From NCBI GenBank assembly GCA_016928585.1, contig JAFGKL010000143.1, positions 1-32,705 on the forward strand: 32,705 nt of DNA, given 5' to 3'. This DNA is from Sedimentisphaerales bacterium (GTDB lineage: Bacteria > Planctomycetota > Phycisphaerae > Sedimentisphaerales > Anaerohalosphaeraceae). A program made the position numbers and the translations under genes. Positions 1-9,068 of this stretch are shown here, piece by piece. A model generated the notes under the pieces. It ran no database searches. It was not told the DNA's origin and saw only the letters and a list, made by a program, of their open reading frames with translations. The first letter of the stretch is position 1. Each line of letters starts with the position of its first letter.

Positions 1-933
1 CTTGAAAGCACGACTTACCCGGGAACAACCCGCGATCTTATGGCACCGATACTCGAAAGATCAGGACTAAAAGCCGGCAAAGACTTTTACATGGCTTATT
101 CACCGGAACGTGAAGATCCGGGCAACAAAAACTTTACGACCAAGACCATTCCGAAGGTCGTCGGCGGGCTCACAAATAAATGCCGTGATCTTGCATGTGC
201 ACTATATAACATCGCAATAGTCAATACCGTACCGGTGTCGTCGGTAGAGGCAGCCGAAGCAACGAAGATCCTGGAGAATGTTTACCGCTGTATCAATATC
301 GCAATGGTGAACGAACTTAAGATGGTATTTGATCGAATGGGTATAGACGTATGGGAGGTTATCAAGGCTGCAAGCACAAAACCGTTCGGGTTTAATCCGT
401 TCTATCCCGGCCCGGGTCTTGGGGGACATTGTATCCCCATCGACCCGTTCTATCTGACATGGAAAGCAAGGCAATATGGTATGCCTACAAGGTTTATCGA
501 GCTGGCAGGAGAGATCAATACCGATATGCCCTCCTATGTTATCCAAAAAACAATGGAAGCACTTAATGAAAAACGCAAAAGCCTTAAAGGTTCGAAAGTT
601 CTTGTGTTAGGTTTGGCTTATAAGAAGGATATTGATGATATTCGCGAGTCCCCTTCTATCGAGCTTATCGAGCTTTTACATGAAAAAGGCGCAAAAGTCG
701 ATTATAACGATCCTTTCATACCACGGACACATAAGCAACGTGAACACAATCTTAGGATGACAAGCAAGAAACTAACTGCGCAATCGCTGGCATCCTACGA
801 TGTTGTGATAATATCGACGGATCACAGTGATTACGATTACGGCTGGATAGTTAAGAATGCCAAACTGGTAGTTGATACTCGGAACGCTACATCAAAGATC
901 AGAGCCAATCGCAGCAAAATCGTTAAGGCATAG
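1..933 (+). CDS. nucleotide sugar dehydrogenase (UDP-GlcNAc/UDP-glucose 6-dehydrogenase family), 5' truncated by window edge
   Basis: Frame 1 is open from base 1 (LESTTYPGTTRDLMAPILE...), so the ATG at 40 is probably internal. Motifs: GPGLGGHCIPIDPFYLTWKA (catalytic Cys) and VLGLAYKKDIDDIRESPSIELI (C-terminal UDP-binding domain). Confidence 0.93.
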   Translation, partial: LESTTYPGTTRDLMAPILERSGLKAGKDFYMAYSPEREDPGNKNFTTKTIPKVVGGLTNKCRDLACALYNIAIVNTVPVSSVEAAEATKILENVYRCINIAMVNELKMVFDRMGIDVWEVIKAASTKPFGFNPFYPGPGLGGHCIPIDPFYLTWKARQYGMPTRFIELAGEINTDMPSYVIQKTMEALNEKRKSLKGSKVLVLGLAYKKDIDDIRESPSIELIELLHEKGAKVDYNDPFIPRTHKQREHNLRMTSKKLTAQSLASYDVVIISTDHSDYDYGWIVKNAKLVVDTRNATSKIRANRSKIVKA

Positions 934-968
934 TGTTACAATAAACATTATATCAGGAGCATTGCGGC

Positions 969-1520
969 ATGCTTAAACCGAGTGAAAATCCACCTGTTAT
1001 ATGGCCAGCCGAGAAAAGCGTAAAGGATTTCGAGGGGACATGGTGGGTAGCTCACACTAAAAGCAGAAATGAAAAGGCGCTTGCCTGGCAGCTTAATCGT
1101 AAAGATATAAGCTATTTTTTACCTATGAGCTGGAAGGTTTCACAAAGTAAGGGCAGGGTAATACGTTCGCTGCTTCCTGTCTTTTCGTGCTATTTGTTTT
1201 TTTGCGGCAGTGAAGATGACCGCCTCGAAGTGCTTAGGACAAACAGAGTAGCCAATCTGATTGAGGTAAAAGACCAACAGCATATAGTATCGGATCTTTG
1301 GCCCATTGAGGTGGCCATTCGTAAAGGTGAAATGTTAAGGCCGGAAGCTTATATTAAAGAAGGTCAGAGGTGCAGAGTAATAGCAGGTCCGCTGATAGGC
1401 ATGGAAGGTATTGTACTAAAGACCCGACACCGATACCGGTTAGTTTTGCAGGTGGTAACCTTAGGGCAGGCCACAAGCGTTGAGATCGATTCGGACATGC
1501 TGGAACTTTTGGACAAATAA
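969..1520 (+). CDS. NusG-like / UpxY-RfaH-type transcription antitermination protein
   Basis: N-terminal NGN-like WWVAHTKSRNEKALAWQL...SYFLPM and C-terminal KOW-like GPLIGMEGIVLKTRHRYRLVLQV. Sits next to an exopolysaccharide-type sugar dehydrogenase. Confidence 0.85.
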   Translation: MLKPSENPPVIWPAEKSVKDFEGTWWVAHTKSRNEKALAWQLNRKDISYFLPMSWKVSQSKGRVIRSLLPVFSCYLFFCGSEDDRLEVLRTNRVANLIEVKDQQHIVSDLWPIEVAIRKGEMLRPEAYIKEGQRCRVIAGPLIGMEGIVLKTRHRYRLVLQVVTLGQATSVEIDSDMLELLDK

Positions 1521-1608
1521 ACAGCATAAAAACTCAAAAAAACTTGTTTTCAGGGGGGTTTGGTGGGTTTTTCGTCCTTTTTTTCTATGAAAAATCAGTG
1601 TATTTTGG

Positions 1609-1614
1609 TATAAT
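1609..1614 (+). promoter_or_regulatory. putative extended -10 element (TTGGTATAAT) upstream of the S8 peptidase
   Basis: TATAAT at 1609-1614 preceded by TTGG, about 45 bp upstream of the ORF start. No convincing -35. Confidence 0.35.
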
Positions 1615-1658
1615 ATCAGGGTGGGAAGGGAAAATGTTTCACCTATATCGGAGGAGTT

Positions 1659-3260
1659 TTGCCAGCACCCAAACGTTACATTATCATTTCGTGTGTTGTT
1701 GCGCTTTATCTCTGCGCTTTGCCAGGTAATGTGTGGGCATTGGCAGAATCCACAGCAGCAGGTGGAACTAATGCCCAAGCGGTACACACTCTGGGAATAA
1801 CCGGAGCGGGCGTCAATATCGGCCTTGTTTCACAGGACAATACTCGTATAACGCACGAAGCATTTAAAGATGACCAAAGTGTCTCTCATGCATTCGCCTA
1901 TGACTTTTCGGGAGATGGTCTGCTATACAGCAATCATGACACCTGGGTGGCCGGTGTAGCAGTAAGCAGAGGAGGCGCAGCTTATCCCAATCAGCTTGGA
2001 GTTGCATATGGATCTGACATACACAGCGCAAGGGTCGTAAGTGATGGCGGTAGTTTAAGCTTTTCATGGCTTGAAAATGCGCTTAATGAATTAGCGGTCA
2101 ACCAAGACTGCCGGGTAATAGTTACCGGAATATCTATAACCAGCGTTACCGCTGACGGCCAGAGCAATTGGGCAAAACTTTATGATTATTATGCATTTGA
2201 ACATAACGTATTTTTTGCTAACGCAGCGGGCAACTCAACTACCGAGATAAGTATTTTTGGAGATGCATATAACGGCATCACTACCGGCGGCCTTAATACT
2301 TCGACATCAAATATCTATGACTATGTCGGGCTTTTAAGCGGTGAAGGGCCAACTGTAGATGGACGAAAAAAACCAGAGGTGGCCGGACCTGTTCAAAATC
2401 AGACTGTTCCAAGCGGCGCTTCAGATACGAGTTGGTATACATGGCCATTATGGGAAGGAGGAGGTCAAACCAGCTTTTCTGCTCCTCATACTGCCGGAGT
2501 AGCCGCCCTCTTACTTGAGTTGGCAGACAATACGCCAGAATCGAATGATAATAAAAACGTAGTTCTTAAAGCAGTAATCGTTAATTCGACTTATCCGAAT
2601 ATTAATGACAAGGACGACAATCCGACAACCGGACTCGTCTGGCACAGCCAGAGAGGATACGGGCGTCTTGATGCCTTAAGAGCCTACGAACTGCTGAACT
2701 CCGGCAAAATCTCAAAAGGGGTTATTGTCAACCAGCCAAAAGGATGGGCCTACGCATCAATGACACTAAACTATCAAAACGATACTTATTTGATCACCGG
2801 CAAGAAAAACCAGATCCTTTTATTGACGGCTGTCTGGAACAGAAAGATAACTAAATCCGGATCCATCTATTCTGCTGAAACGGGATTTAATATTGATGTT
2901 TCCGTAGAGGATCCTCTGGGAAGTGTGATCTTCTCGGAAACTGACAGTCTTAATAATCTTGAAAAGGCCGAACTTCTGCTTGATATGGATGGAGTATACG
3001 AAATAAATATCAAAAATAAAACAATAATAGACAGAGACTACGGTCTTGCATTTGAACTGATCGATCCGCTCGTAGGAGATTTTGAACCAATAAATCATTC
3101 GGTCGATCTGGATGATCTAATTAGACTTGCTGAGGACTGGGGATCAACCGGTTCAGGACTCGAAACAGATATAAAACCTGATGGGGTTATCGACTACCTG
3201 GACTTTGCGATTTTCGCTCAAAACTGGCTCCAGATAAACCCTGCTTATTACATCCCATAA
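1659..3260 (+). CDS. secreted S8 (subtilisin-like) family serine peptidase with C-terminal dockerin-like repeats
   Basis: Signal peptide-like N-terminus (RYIIISCVVALYLCALPGNVWA), HDTWVAG (His motif), FANAAGN (oxyanion Asn), QTSFSAPHTAGVAALL (Ser motif). C-terminus has two EF-hand-like repeats (HSVDLDDLIRLAEDW / DGVIDYLDFAIFAQNWL). TTG start is uncertain. Confidence 0.87.
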   Translation: MPAPKRYIIISCVVALYLCALPGNVWALAESTAAGGTNAQAVHTLGITGAGVNIGLVSQDNTRITHEAFKDDQSVSHAFAYDFSGDGLLYSNHDTWVAGVAVSRGGAAYPNQLGVAYGSDIHSARVVSDGGSLSFSWLENALNELAVNQDCRVIVTGISITSVTADGQSNWAKLYDYYAFEHNVFFANAAGNSTTEISIFGDAYNGITTGGLNTSTSNIYDYVGLLSGEGPTVDGRKKPEVAGPVQNQTVPSGASDTSWYTWPLWEGGGQTSFSAPHTAGVAALLLELADNTPESNDNKNVVLKAVIVNSTYPNINDKDDNPTTGLVWHSQRGYGRLDALRAYELLNSGKISKGVIVNQPKGWAYASMTLNYQNDTYLITGKKNQILLLTAVWNRKITKSGSIYSAETGFNIDVSVEDPLGSVIFSETDSLNNLEKAELLLDMDGVYEINIKNKTIIDRDYGLAFELIDPLVGDFEPINHSVDLDDLIRLAEDWGSTGSGLETDIKPDGVIDYLDFAIFAQNWLQINPAYYIP

Positions 3261-3291
3261 TCCTCAGCTAATACCCCTTTTGAAAAGCAGA

Positions 3292-3420
3292 TTATTTACG
3301 ACAGGATTTTTTACAATCTCCGCAGGCGGGATTTTTTGATGTAAGCCGTCTGTAGTATGAGCGAACAACAAAAAACGAGACAATCAAAACGATAATAATG
3401 ACAATGGCAGTTTCCAACAT
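3292..3420 (-). CDS. FeoB-associated Cys-rich small membrane protein (42 aa)
   Basis: Manual translation of the complement: MLETAIVIIIVLIVSFFVVRSYYRRLTSKNPACGDCKKSCRK*. One N-terminal TM helix then CxxCxxxC, immediately downstream of feoB. Below the 60-aa cutoff of the ORF track. Confidence 0.8.
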   Translation of the reverse strand: MLETAIVIIIVLIVSFFVVRSYYRRLTSKNPACGDCKKSCRK

Positions 3421-3427
3421 ATAACTC

Positions 3428-5491
3428 CTAAGAAACAAACAATAAGCCAACCTGGTATATTGTCAGTGTTATAATATAAGCGAGAACAGTTAAAGATGCA
3501 CCCTGAAATATCGCCCACTTCCAGGAGCCCGATTCCTGACGCGTCATTGCAATGGTCGCAACACATGGCATGTTTATCAAGCAGAATATCATTATACAAA
3601 AACCCTGCAGCGATGTGTAATCTTCAATCAAATGCTCTCTTAGAGTTTCCGATGTTTCATCGACTTCACCCATTGAATACAAAATACCTAACTGGGACAC
3701 AAAAACCTCCTTAGCAGCAAAAGCCCCGACAAGCGCCGTGCTTACACGCCAGTCAAACCCAAGGGGTCTCATCGCCGGTTCGATAGTTGCTCCAATCCTC
3801 CCGACAACGGAATACTGTACCTGTGTTTTCTGTGCAAGTTGTGCGTCCATCCCCGTAAGCGAGGTTTCATCGATTTTCGGATAGGTCGTAGCTGCCCATA
3901 AAATAATGGATATGCCAAGAATAATGGTTCCGGCCTTTTTAATATACATCCATGCACGATGCCACATATGTATTAAAACACCGCGAAGCGTCGGCATTCG
4001 ATACGGCGGAAGCTCCATTACAAAAGGCATGGTTTCACCTCTGAACAAGGTATTACGCAAAAGCTTTGCGAGGACAATAGCCAGAACTATCCCTATAAAA
4101 TAAATCAAAAAAAGCATTGGCCCCCTGAGCCTCGGTTCGAAAAACGCCGGTATCATTAAAGCATAAATGGGCAGTCTTGCGCCGCAACTGAAAAGCGGGA
4201 TGACCATCATTGTCGTAAGCCTGCTTCTTCTGTTCTCAAGAATCCGTGTAGCCATTATGGCCGGAACAGAACAGCCAAAGCCAATAAGCATGGGAATAAA
4301 ACTTTTACCATGCAGGCCGATCTTGTGCATTATCTGATCCATGATAAATGCCGCCCGCGACATATATCCGGAATCTTCAAGAATAGAGATCGCAAGGAAA
4401 AGCAAAAGGATATTTGGCAAAAAGACTATAACTCCGCCGACACCGGCTATAACCCCGTCAACCACCAATGAAAGCAACTGGCTGTCTTCAGGGCCTGGCC
4501 AATGAGATGTTAAAAAGACCGAGAGCCATTCAAAAAGGTTCTCAAGCCAGCCCATAGGATATTTTCCAAGTGAAAAAGTGAGTTGAAAAATAATATACAT
4601 AAGACAAATGAATATGGGCAGGCCCAACACCCGATTCGTCAGAACAGCGTCAACCCTGTCACTCATATCATGACGCAGTTCCGTGGTGGTTTTGACAGCC
4701 TCCTGACAAGCGCCAGAGATGTAGCCATACCTTCTATCAGCAATAAGTATCTGCGGTTGATCGCCAAATATCTTCCTTAAATGTTCTCGCGAAGAGCCGA
4801 CAGCAGCAAGAATAGGTTCTGAAGCAATTTTATTAACTATCTCCTTGTCCCACTCGATAAGCTTTGTTGCAAGCCACCTTTTACCATATTTTTTCACAAG
4901 CGGCGACTCGACATCCAGAAGTGATTGAATTTTTGTCAACTCATTTTCGATCTCATCACCATATGACAAAGAACCGGTAACAGCGGGCGGCCCTTCAAGG
5001 GCCGTTTTCACAACAACTGAAAGAAGCTGATCAATACCCTTCGATCTATTACCTACAGTCATAACTATCGGGGCACCAAAAAAAACGGAGAGTTTATCCG
5101 TATCGAAAACAAATCCTTTTTGCCTTGCAATATCAGACATGTTAAAAACAAGGACAAGAGGAACGTTCATTTCCATAAGCTGAGTAGCAAGGAATAGATT
5201 GCGTTCAATGTTCGAGGCATCAATAATATCAATAACAACATCCGGATGCTGGTCAATGATGTAGTCTCTTGCAACAATTTCCTCAGTAGAATACGCTGTC
5301 AGACTGTAAGTACCGGGCAAGTCAACTATGTTGATATTAAGACCTTTATAACTACAGGTACCCTCTCGTTTTTCCACAGTTACGCCGGGATAGTTGCCGA
5401 CATGTTGGCGAGCACCGGTAAGTGCGTTGAAAATTGTAGTCTTTCCGCTGTTGGGATTACCGGCAATAGCAACATTTATCTTTTGTGACAT
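3428..5491 (-). CDS. feoB: ferrous iron transport protein B
   Basis: N-terminal G-domain (AIAGNPNSGKTTIFNALTG, VDLPGTYSL), Gate motifs (GFGCSVPAIMATR; PLFSCGARLPIY), multiple TM segments. Confidence 0.97.
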   Translation of the reverse strand: MSQKINVAIAGNPNSGKTTIFNALTGARQHVGNYPGVTVEKREGTCSYKGLNINIVDLPGTYSLTAYSTEEIVARDYIIDQHPDVVIDIIDASNIERNLFLATQLMEMNVPLVLVFNMSDIARQKGFVFDTDKLSVFFGAPIVMTVGNRSKGIDQLLSVVVKTALEGPPAVTGSLSYGDEIENELTKIQSLLDVESPLVKKYGKRWLATKLIEWDKEIVNKIASEPILAAVGSSREHLRKIFGDQPQILIADRRYGYISGACQEAVKTTTELRHDMSDRVDAVLTNRVLGLPIFICLMYIIFQLTFSLGKYPMGWLENLFEWLSVFLTSHWPGPEDSQLLSLVVDGVIAGVGGVIVFLPNILLLFLAISILEDSGYMSRAAFIMDQIMHKIGLHGKSFIPMLIGFGCSVPAIMATRILENRRSRLTTMMVIPLFSCGARLPIYALMIPAFFEPRLRGPMLFLIYFIGIVLAIVLAKLLRNTLFRGETMPFVMELPPYRMPTLRGVLIHMWHRAWMYIKKAGTIILGISIILWAATTYPKIDETSLTGMDAQLAQKTQVQYSVVGRIGATIEPAMRPLGFDWRVSTALVGAFAAKEVFVSQLGILYSMGEVDETSETLREHLIEDYTSLQGFCIMIFCLINMPCVATIAMTRQESGSWKWAIFQGASLTVLAYIITLTIYQVGLLFVS

Positions 5492-5506
5492 ACAACTACC
5501 TTAAAC

Positions 5507-6226
5507 TCACTTTGGTATAACCATGACCTTTTTGGCCATATCTCTGCCTAATGCGATCTTTGAACCCTTAAAACTGACTACAAAGGGACCTCGCAGGCTG
5601 TTGCTTATAACCGTAATTTCCGCATTGGGAACCATCCCCAAAGAAGCAAGCCTTGTTTTCAATTGCTCGCCAGCCATAACACCCTTAAAAATAGCAGTAG
5701 AGCCCGGCCTAACCAGCGAAAGTTGAATTTCATCCTTCTTATCTGTCTGATATGATGTTTCTATTGATTTTTGACCACACTCCTGCTGCCAGTAAGTTTT
5801 GAATTGTGCCACAAGATCGTTGCCATTTATTGAACTTTGCGTAACAAACTCAATAAACGCAAGAAGTCTGTCAACAATTTGCGATCCAAGTGCATGCTCA
5901 GATTTACATGCCGCAACACTGGCAACAGATCGATCAACGCCAAGAATATCAACAAAAAACGAACTGATAATCTCGTGTTTTTTTGCAATGGTGATCGCCT
6001 GTGAAAGCCCCTGTTCGGTCAATGTTACCAAACCGTAAGGTTTATAATTTACCAAACCTTTATCCGATAATATCCTGAGAGCACCTGTGACTGACGATCT
6101 GGTGACATCGAGCATTTCTGCAATATCCTTACTGCGAGCTATATTTTTTTTCAATGTAAGGTTATAGATCGCCTCAAGATAATCTTCGAGCGAAGCACTT
6201 AAGTTATCATCAATTCCAGAACTCAA
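5507..6226 (-). CDS. DtxR/MntR-family metal-dependent transcriptional regulator with C-terminal FeoA-like domain
   Basis: SLEDYLEAIYNL...SKDIAEMLDVTRSSVTGALRILSDKGLV winged-helix; ACKSEH metal-site motif; FeoA/SH3-like C-terminus (VMAGEQLKTRLASLGMVPNAEITVISNSLRGPFVVSFKGSKIALGRDMAKKVMVI). The ORF track start (6274, TTG) gives a non-family leader; TTG at 6226 with upstream GAGAG fits better. Confidence 0.88.
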   Translation of the reverse strand: MSSGIDDNLSASLEDYLEAIYNLTLKKNIARSKDIAEMLDVTRSSVTGALRILSDKGLVNYKPYGLVTLTEQGLSQAITIAKKHEIISSFFVDILGVDRSVASVAACKSEHALGSQIVDRLLAFIEFVTQSSINGNDLVAQFKTYWQQECGQKSIETSYQTDKKDEIQLSLVRPGSTAIFKGVMAGEQLKTRLASLGMVPNAEITVISNSLRGPFVVSFKGSKIALGRDMAKKVMVIPK

Positions 6227-6306
6227 TATAAGACTCTCAATTAATAAAAACACAAACAACAAAATAAACCGCAAAAAAACACCATTAATGCCTGTTTGTT
6301 AGGACT

Positions 6307-6335
6307 AATATAGTTTGCCCGGGCTAACTTTGCAA
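6307..6335 (-). promoter_or_regulatory. putative sigma70-type promoter with embedded operator palindrome for the regulator-feoB operon
   Basis: On the minus strand: -35 TTGCAA (6335-6330), 17-bp spacer, -10 TATATT (6312-6307). The spacer is nearly filled by the imperfect palindrome AGTTTGCCCGGGCTAACT (6312-6329). Confidence 0.6.
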
Positions 6336-6559
6336 GAAAAAAAGCATCGACTCAAGGCTTTTTTCAGACAAATTAGGGTGTTTTTTGTGTTAATCCGCCA
6401 AATAGCAATGCCAGAATTCACAACAATTGCTCGATTTTTCTTCAAAATTGCTTATAATGCCGGTTATATTGTTCGTTTCTACTGTATTTGAGGAGAGAAT
6501 TGAACGATATAACATAACGACCCTGCGATTTAAAAAAACAATATTCAGAGGACAAATAT

Positions 6560-8428
6560 ATGTGCGGAATAGTAGCTTACCTTGGGGACAAAGACGTTCA
6601 GCCGATTTTGATTGAAGGACTAAAACGACTCGAATATCGCGGATATGATTCGGCCGGCATCGCCCTTCTATCAGATAATAAGATCCAACTGGCCAAGACA
6701 GCAGGAAGAATATCGGTGCTTGAAGAGCAACTGAACGAAAAACGTATACCGGCCAAACTTGGGATTGGTCATACCCGCTGGGCTACACATGGCAAACCAA
6801 ATACGGTCAATGCACATCCTCATTTGGATTACACCGGAAAAATATCCATCGTTCATAATGGCATAATCGAGAATTATACAACGCTAAAAAAATGGTTGAT
6901 AAAGCAAGGCTGCACTTTCCAAAGTGAAACTGACTCTGAGGTGGTAGCTAACTTGATTGGTTATCTTTATACGAGCGGAATGAGTCCTAACGGAACAAAT
7001 CATCACGACGAACAAAATAAATTTGAATGGGCCGTACAGCAAGCACTTAATGAGCTTCAGGGAACTTACGGACTTGCTATAATTTGTTCAGATTATCCGG
7101 ACATGATGATCGGGGCAAAAAAAGGAAGTCCCCTTATCCTGGGAGTTGGAGATAACGAATATATTCTCGCATCAGACGCTTCCGCTATCGTTGAGCATAC
7201 CACACAAGCCATATATTTGTCAGACAATGAAATGGTGACGCTCACATCAGAAGGCTTTAGAACCAAAACGATCAATAATGTTTCAGTAAACAAAGATCTC
7301 AAGGAGATCGAGTTCTCATTAGAACAGATTGAGCTTGCAGGGTTCGATCACTATATGCACAAAGAGATATCGGAACAGGCAACGGCACTTAGAACGTGTC
7401 TTGGCGGAAGGATCGATACTAAAAACGCAAGAGTAGTACTGGGTGGAATAAGGGATCAGCTTCGTGGTCTTACTATGACGAAAAAAGTTATACTTACCGC
7501 ATGTGGAACAGCCTGGCACGCCGGATTGGTTGGAGAGTTTCTTTTCGAACAGTTAGCAAGAATCCCGGCAGAAGTCGAATACGCAAGTGAGTTTCGATAT
7601 CGCAATCCGGTTATCGAGGAGAATACAATAGTAATAGCCATAAGCCAGTCCGGCGAAACAGCAGATACTATCGCAGCAATAGAACTGGCTAAGGAACGAG
7701 GCGCAAAAGTGTTTGGCGTAGTAAACGTGGTGGGGTCTACCATAGCAAGAATGACCGATGCGGGGATATATCTTAGGGTTGGACCCGAGATCGGCGTAGC
7801 AAGCACAAAAGCCTTTACTGCACAGGTATCCGTCCTAACCATGCTTGCTATAGAGCTTGCAAGACGAAGGCATCTCAGCAACGAAGCTACTTCAACGCTG
7901 CTTGAGGAACTGGAGTGTATTCCCGACAAGATAGAACCGATTCTCGCCCAAAGCGAAGATATCAAGAAAATAGCAGCAGCCAATATAGACAGGAATAACT
8001 GGTTGTTCTTAGGGAGAGGTGTGAATTATCCGGTGGCTCTCGAAGGAGCTCTAAAGCTTAAAGAGATCAGCTACATACATGCCGAAGGCCTGCCGGCAGC
8101 GGAGATGAAGCATGGGCCTATAGCACTGATAACCGATGGCATGCCAGCTGTGTTTATCGCGACAAAATGTTCCCAATACGAAAAGATCATTGGTAATATC
8201 GAAGAGGTTCGCGCCCGCGGAGGCAAAACAATCGTTGTAGCGACCGAAGGCGATGAAAATATCAAGCAATATGCCGACCATTTGATAACGGTTCCCAACA
8301 CGGTTGACCAACTCCAGCCGATATTAACTGTTGTTCCATTGCAGCTTCTTGCATACCATGCCGCGGTGCTTCGCGGACATGACGTGGATAAGCCACGTAA
8401 TCTTGCCAAAAGTGTTACGGTGGAATAA
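6560..8428 (+). CDS. glmS: glutamine--fructose-6-phosphate aminotransferase (isomerizing)
   Basis: MCGIVAYLGDKDVQPILIEGLKRLEYRGYDSAGIAL (Ntn Cys), SQSGETADT SIS motif, C-terminal DKPRNLAKSVTVE. SD-like AGAGGA upstream. Confidence 0.98.
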   Translation: MCGIVAYLGDKDVQPILIEGLKRLEYRGYDSAGIALLSDNKIQLAKTAGRISVLEEQLNEKRIPAKLGIGHTRWATHGKPNTVNAHPHLDYTGKISIVHNGIIENYTTLKKWLIKQGCTFQSETDSEVVANLIGYLYTSGMSPNGTNHHDEQNKFEWAVQQALNELQGTYGLAIICSDYPDMMIGAKKGSPLILGVGDNEYILASDASAIVEHTTQAIYLSDNEMVTLTSEGFRTKTINNVSVNKDLKEIEFSLEQIELAGFDHYMHKEISEQATALRTCLGGRIDTKNARVVLGGIRDQLRGLTMTKKVILTACGTAWHAGLVGEFLFEQLARIPAEVEYASEFRYRNPVIEENTIVIAISQSGETADTIAAIELAKERGAKVFGVVNVVGSTIARMTDAGIYLRVGPEIGVASTKAFTAQVSVLTMLAIELARRRHLSNEATSTLLEELECIPDKIEPILAQSEDIKKIAAANIDRNNWLFLGRGVNYPVALEGALKLKEISYIHAEGLPAAEMKHGPIALITDGMPAVFIATKCSQYEKIIGNIEEVRARGGKTIVVATEGDENIKQYADHLITVPNTVDQLQPILTVVPLQLLAYHAAVLRGHDVDKPRNLAKSVTVE

Positions 8429-8477
8429 CACAGGGCCATTCAAACATTCTGAACTAAGTCTGATTTTCTACAAAAGG

Positions 8478-8927
8478 CTATTTGAGCTTAGAGGCAGGCG
8501 ATCGTCTGGAAGCAGACTTTTTGCTTTTCGCAACGGGTTTAGCCAGAACTTTCATTGCCTTTTCTACATCAGCAACTTTCAAAATACCCGTAGTTCTTCC
8601 GCCACGAGCTCCTGCAGTACAATATGCATAACTGATATTGATATGTGCTTTTGCAAGTTTGGCAGTTACGTCAGCCATAGCCCCTGCTTTGTTCGACAGG
8701 TTTAGACAGAGGACATCCGTTTCGCTGTACTGCATATTCAGTTTATTAAGTACTGCTATGGTCCTGGTTGTTGCAGCAGTGGTGATACGCAGAACGCCAT
8801 GCTCTACGGTGTCAACCATTGTCAAAGCAACAATGTTTATTTTCTCTTTTGCGAGTTCACCAAGTACCTGTGCCAAAACACCGGGTTTATTCACCATAAA
8901 TATAGAAAATTGAGTGTCGAGTCGCAT
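8478..8927 (-). CDS. tandem ACT-domain protein with basic C-terminal tail
   Basis: Two ACT-like repeats (FSIFMVNKPGVLAQVLGELAKEKINIVALTM; LNLSNKAGAMADVTAKLAKAHINISYAYC) and Lys/Ser/Arg-rich tail KSKKSASRRSPASKLK. Confidence 0.85.
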   Translation of the reverse strand: MRLDTQFSIFMVNKPGVLAQVLGELAKEKINIVALTMVDTVEHGVLRITTAATTRTIAVLNKLNMQYSETDVLCLNLSNKAGAMADVTAKLAKAHINISYAYCTAGARGGRTTGILKVADVEKAMKVLAKPVAKSKKSASRRSPASKLK

Positions 8928-9068
8928 CTATCAACCTTTCCTAATCAGTTAGATCCTGCAATATCCACTAATGTAACTTCGTACTTTCAGGTCATAATCT
9001 TTATAAATAGTTTTTTAATCTAAAATAATTTTATCTCTGTCACATTAAATTATAACATATATAAAATG

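Noticed and set aside
6330-6559. Possible glmS ribozyme or riboswitch upstream of glmS
   Set aside because: Could not identify the conserved glmS ribozyme core; TATAAT at 6453-6458 lacks a well-spaced -35.
7456-7983. 175-aa ORF on - strand opposite glmS
   Set aside because: Antisense shadow of glmS with Ser/Ala/Ile-rich low-information composition.
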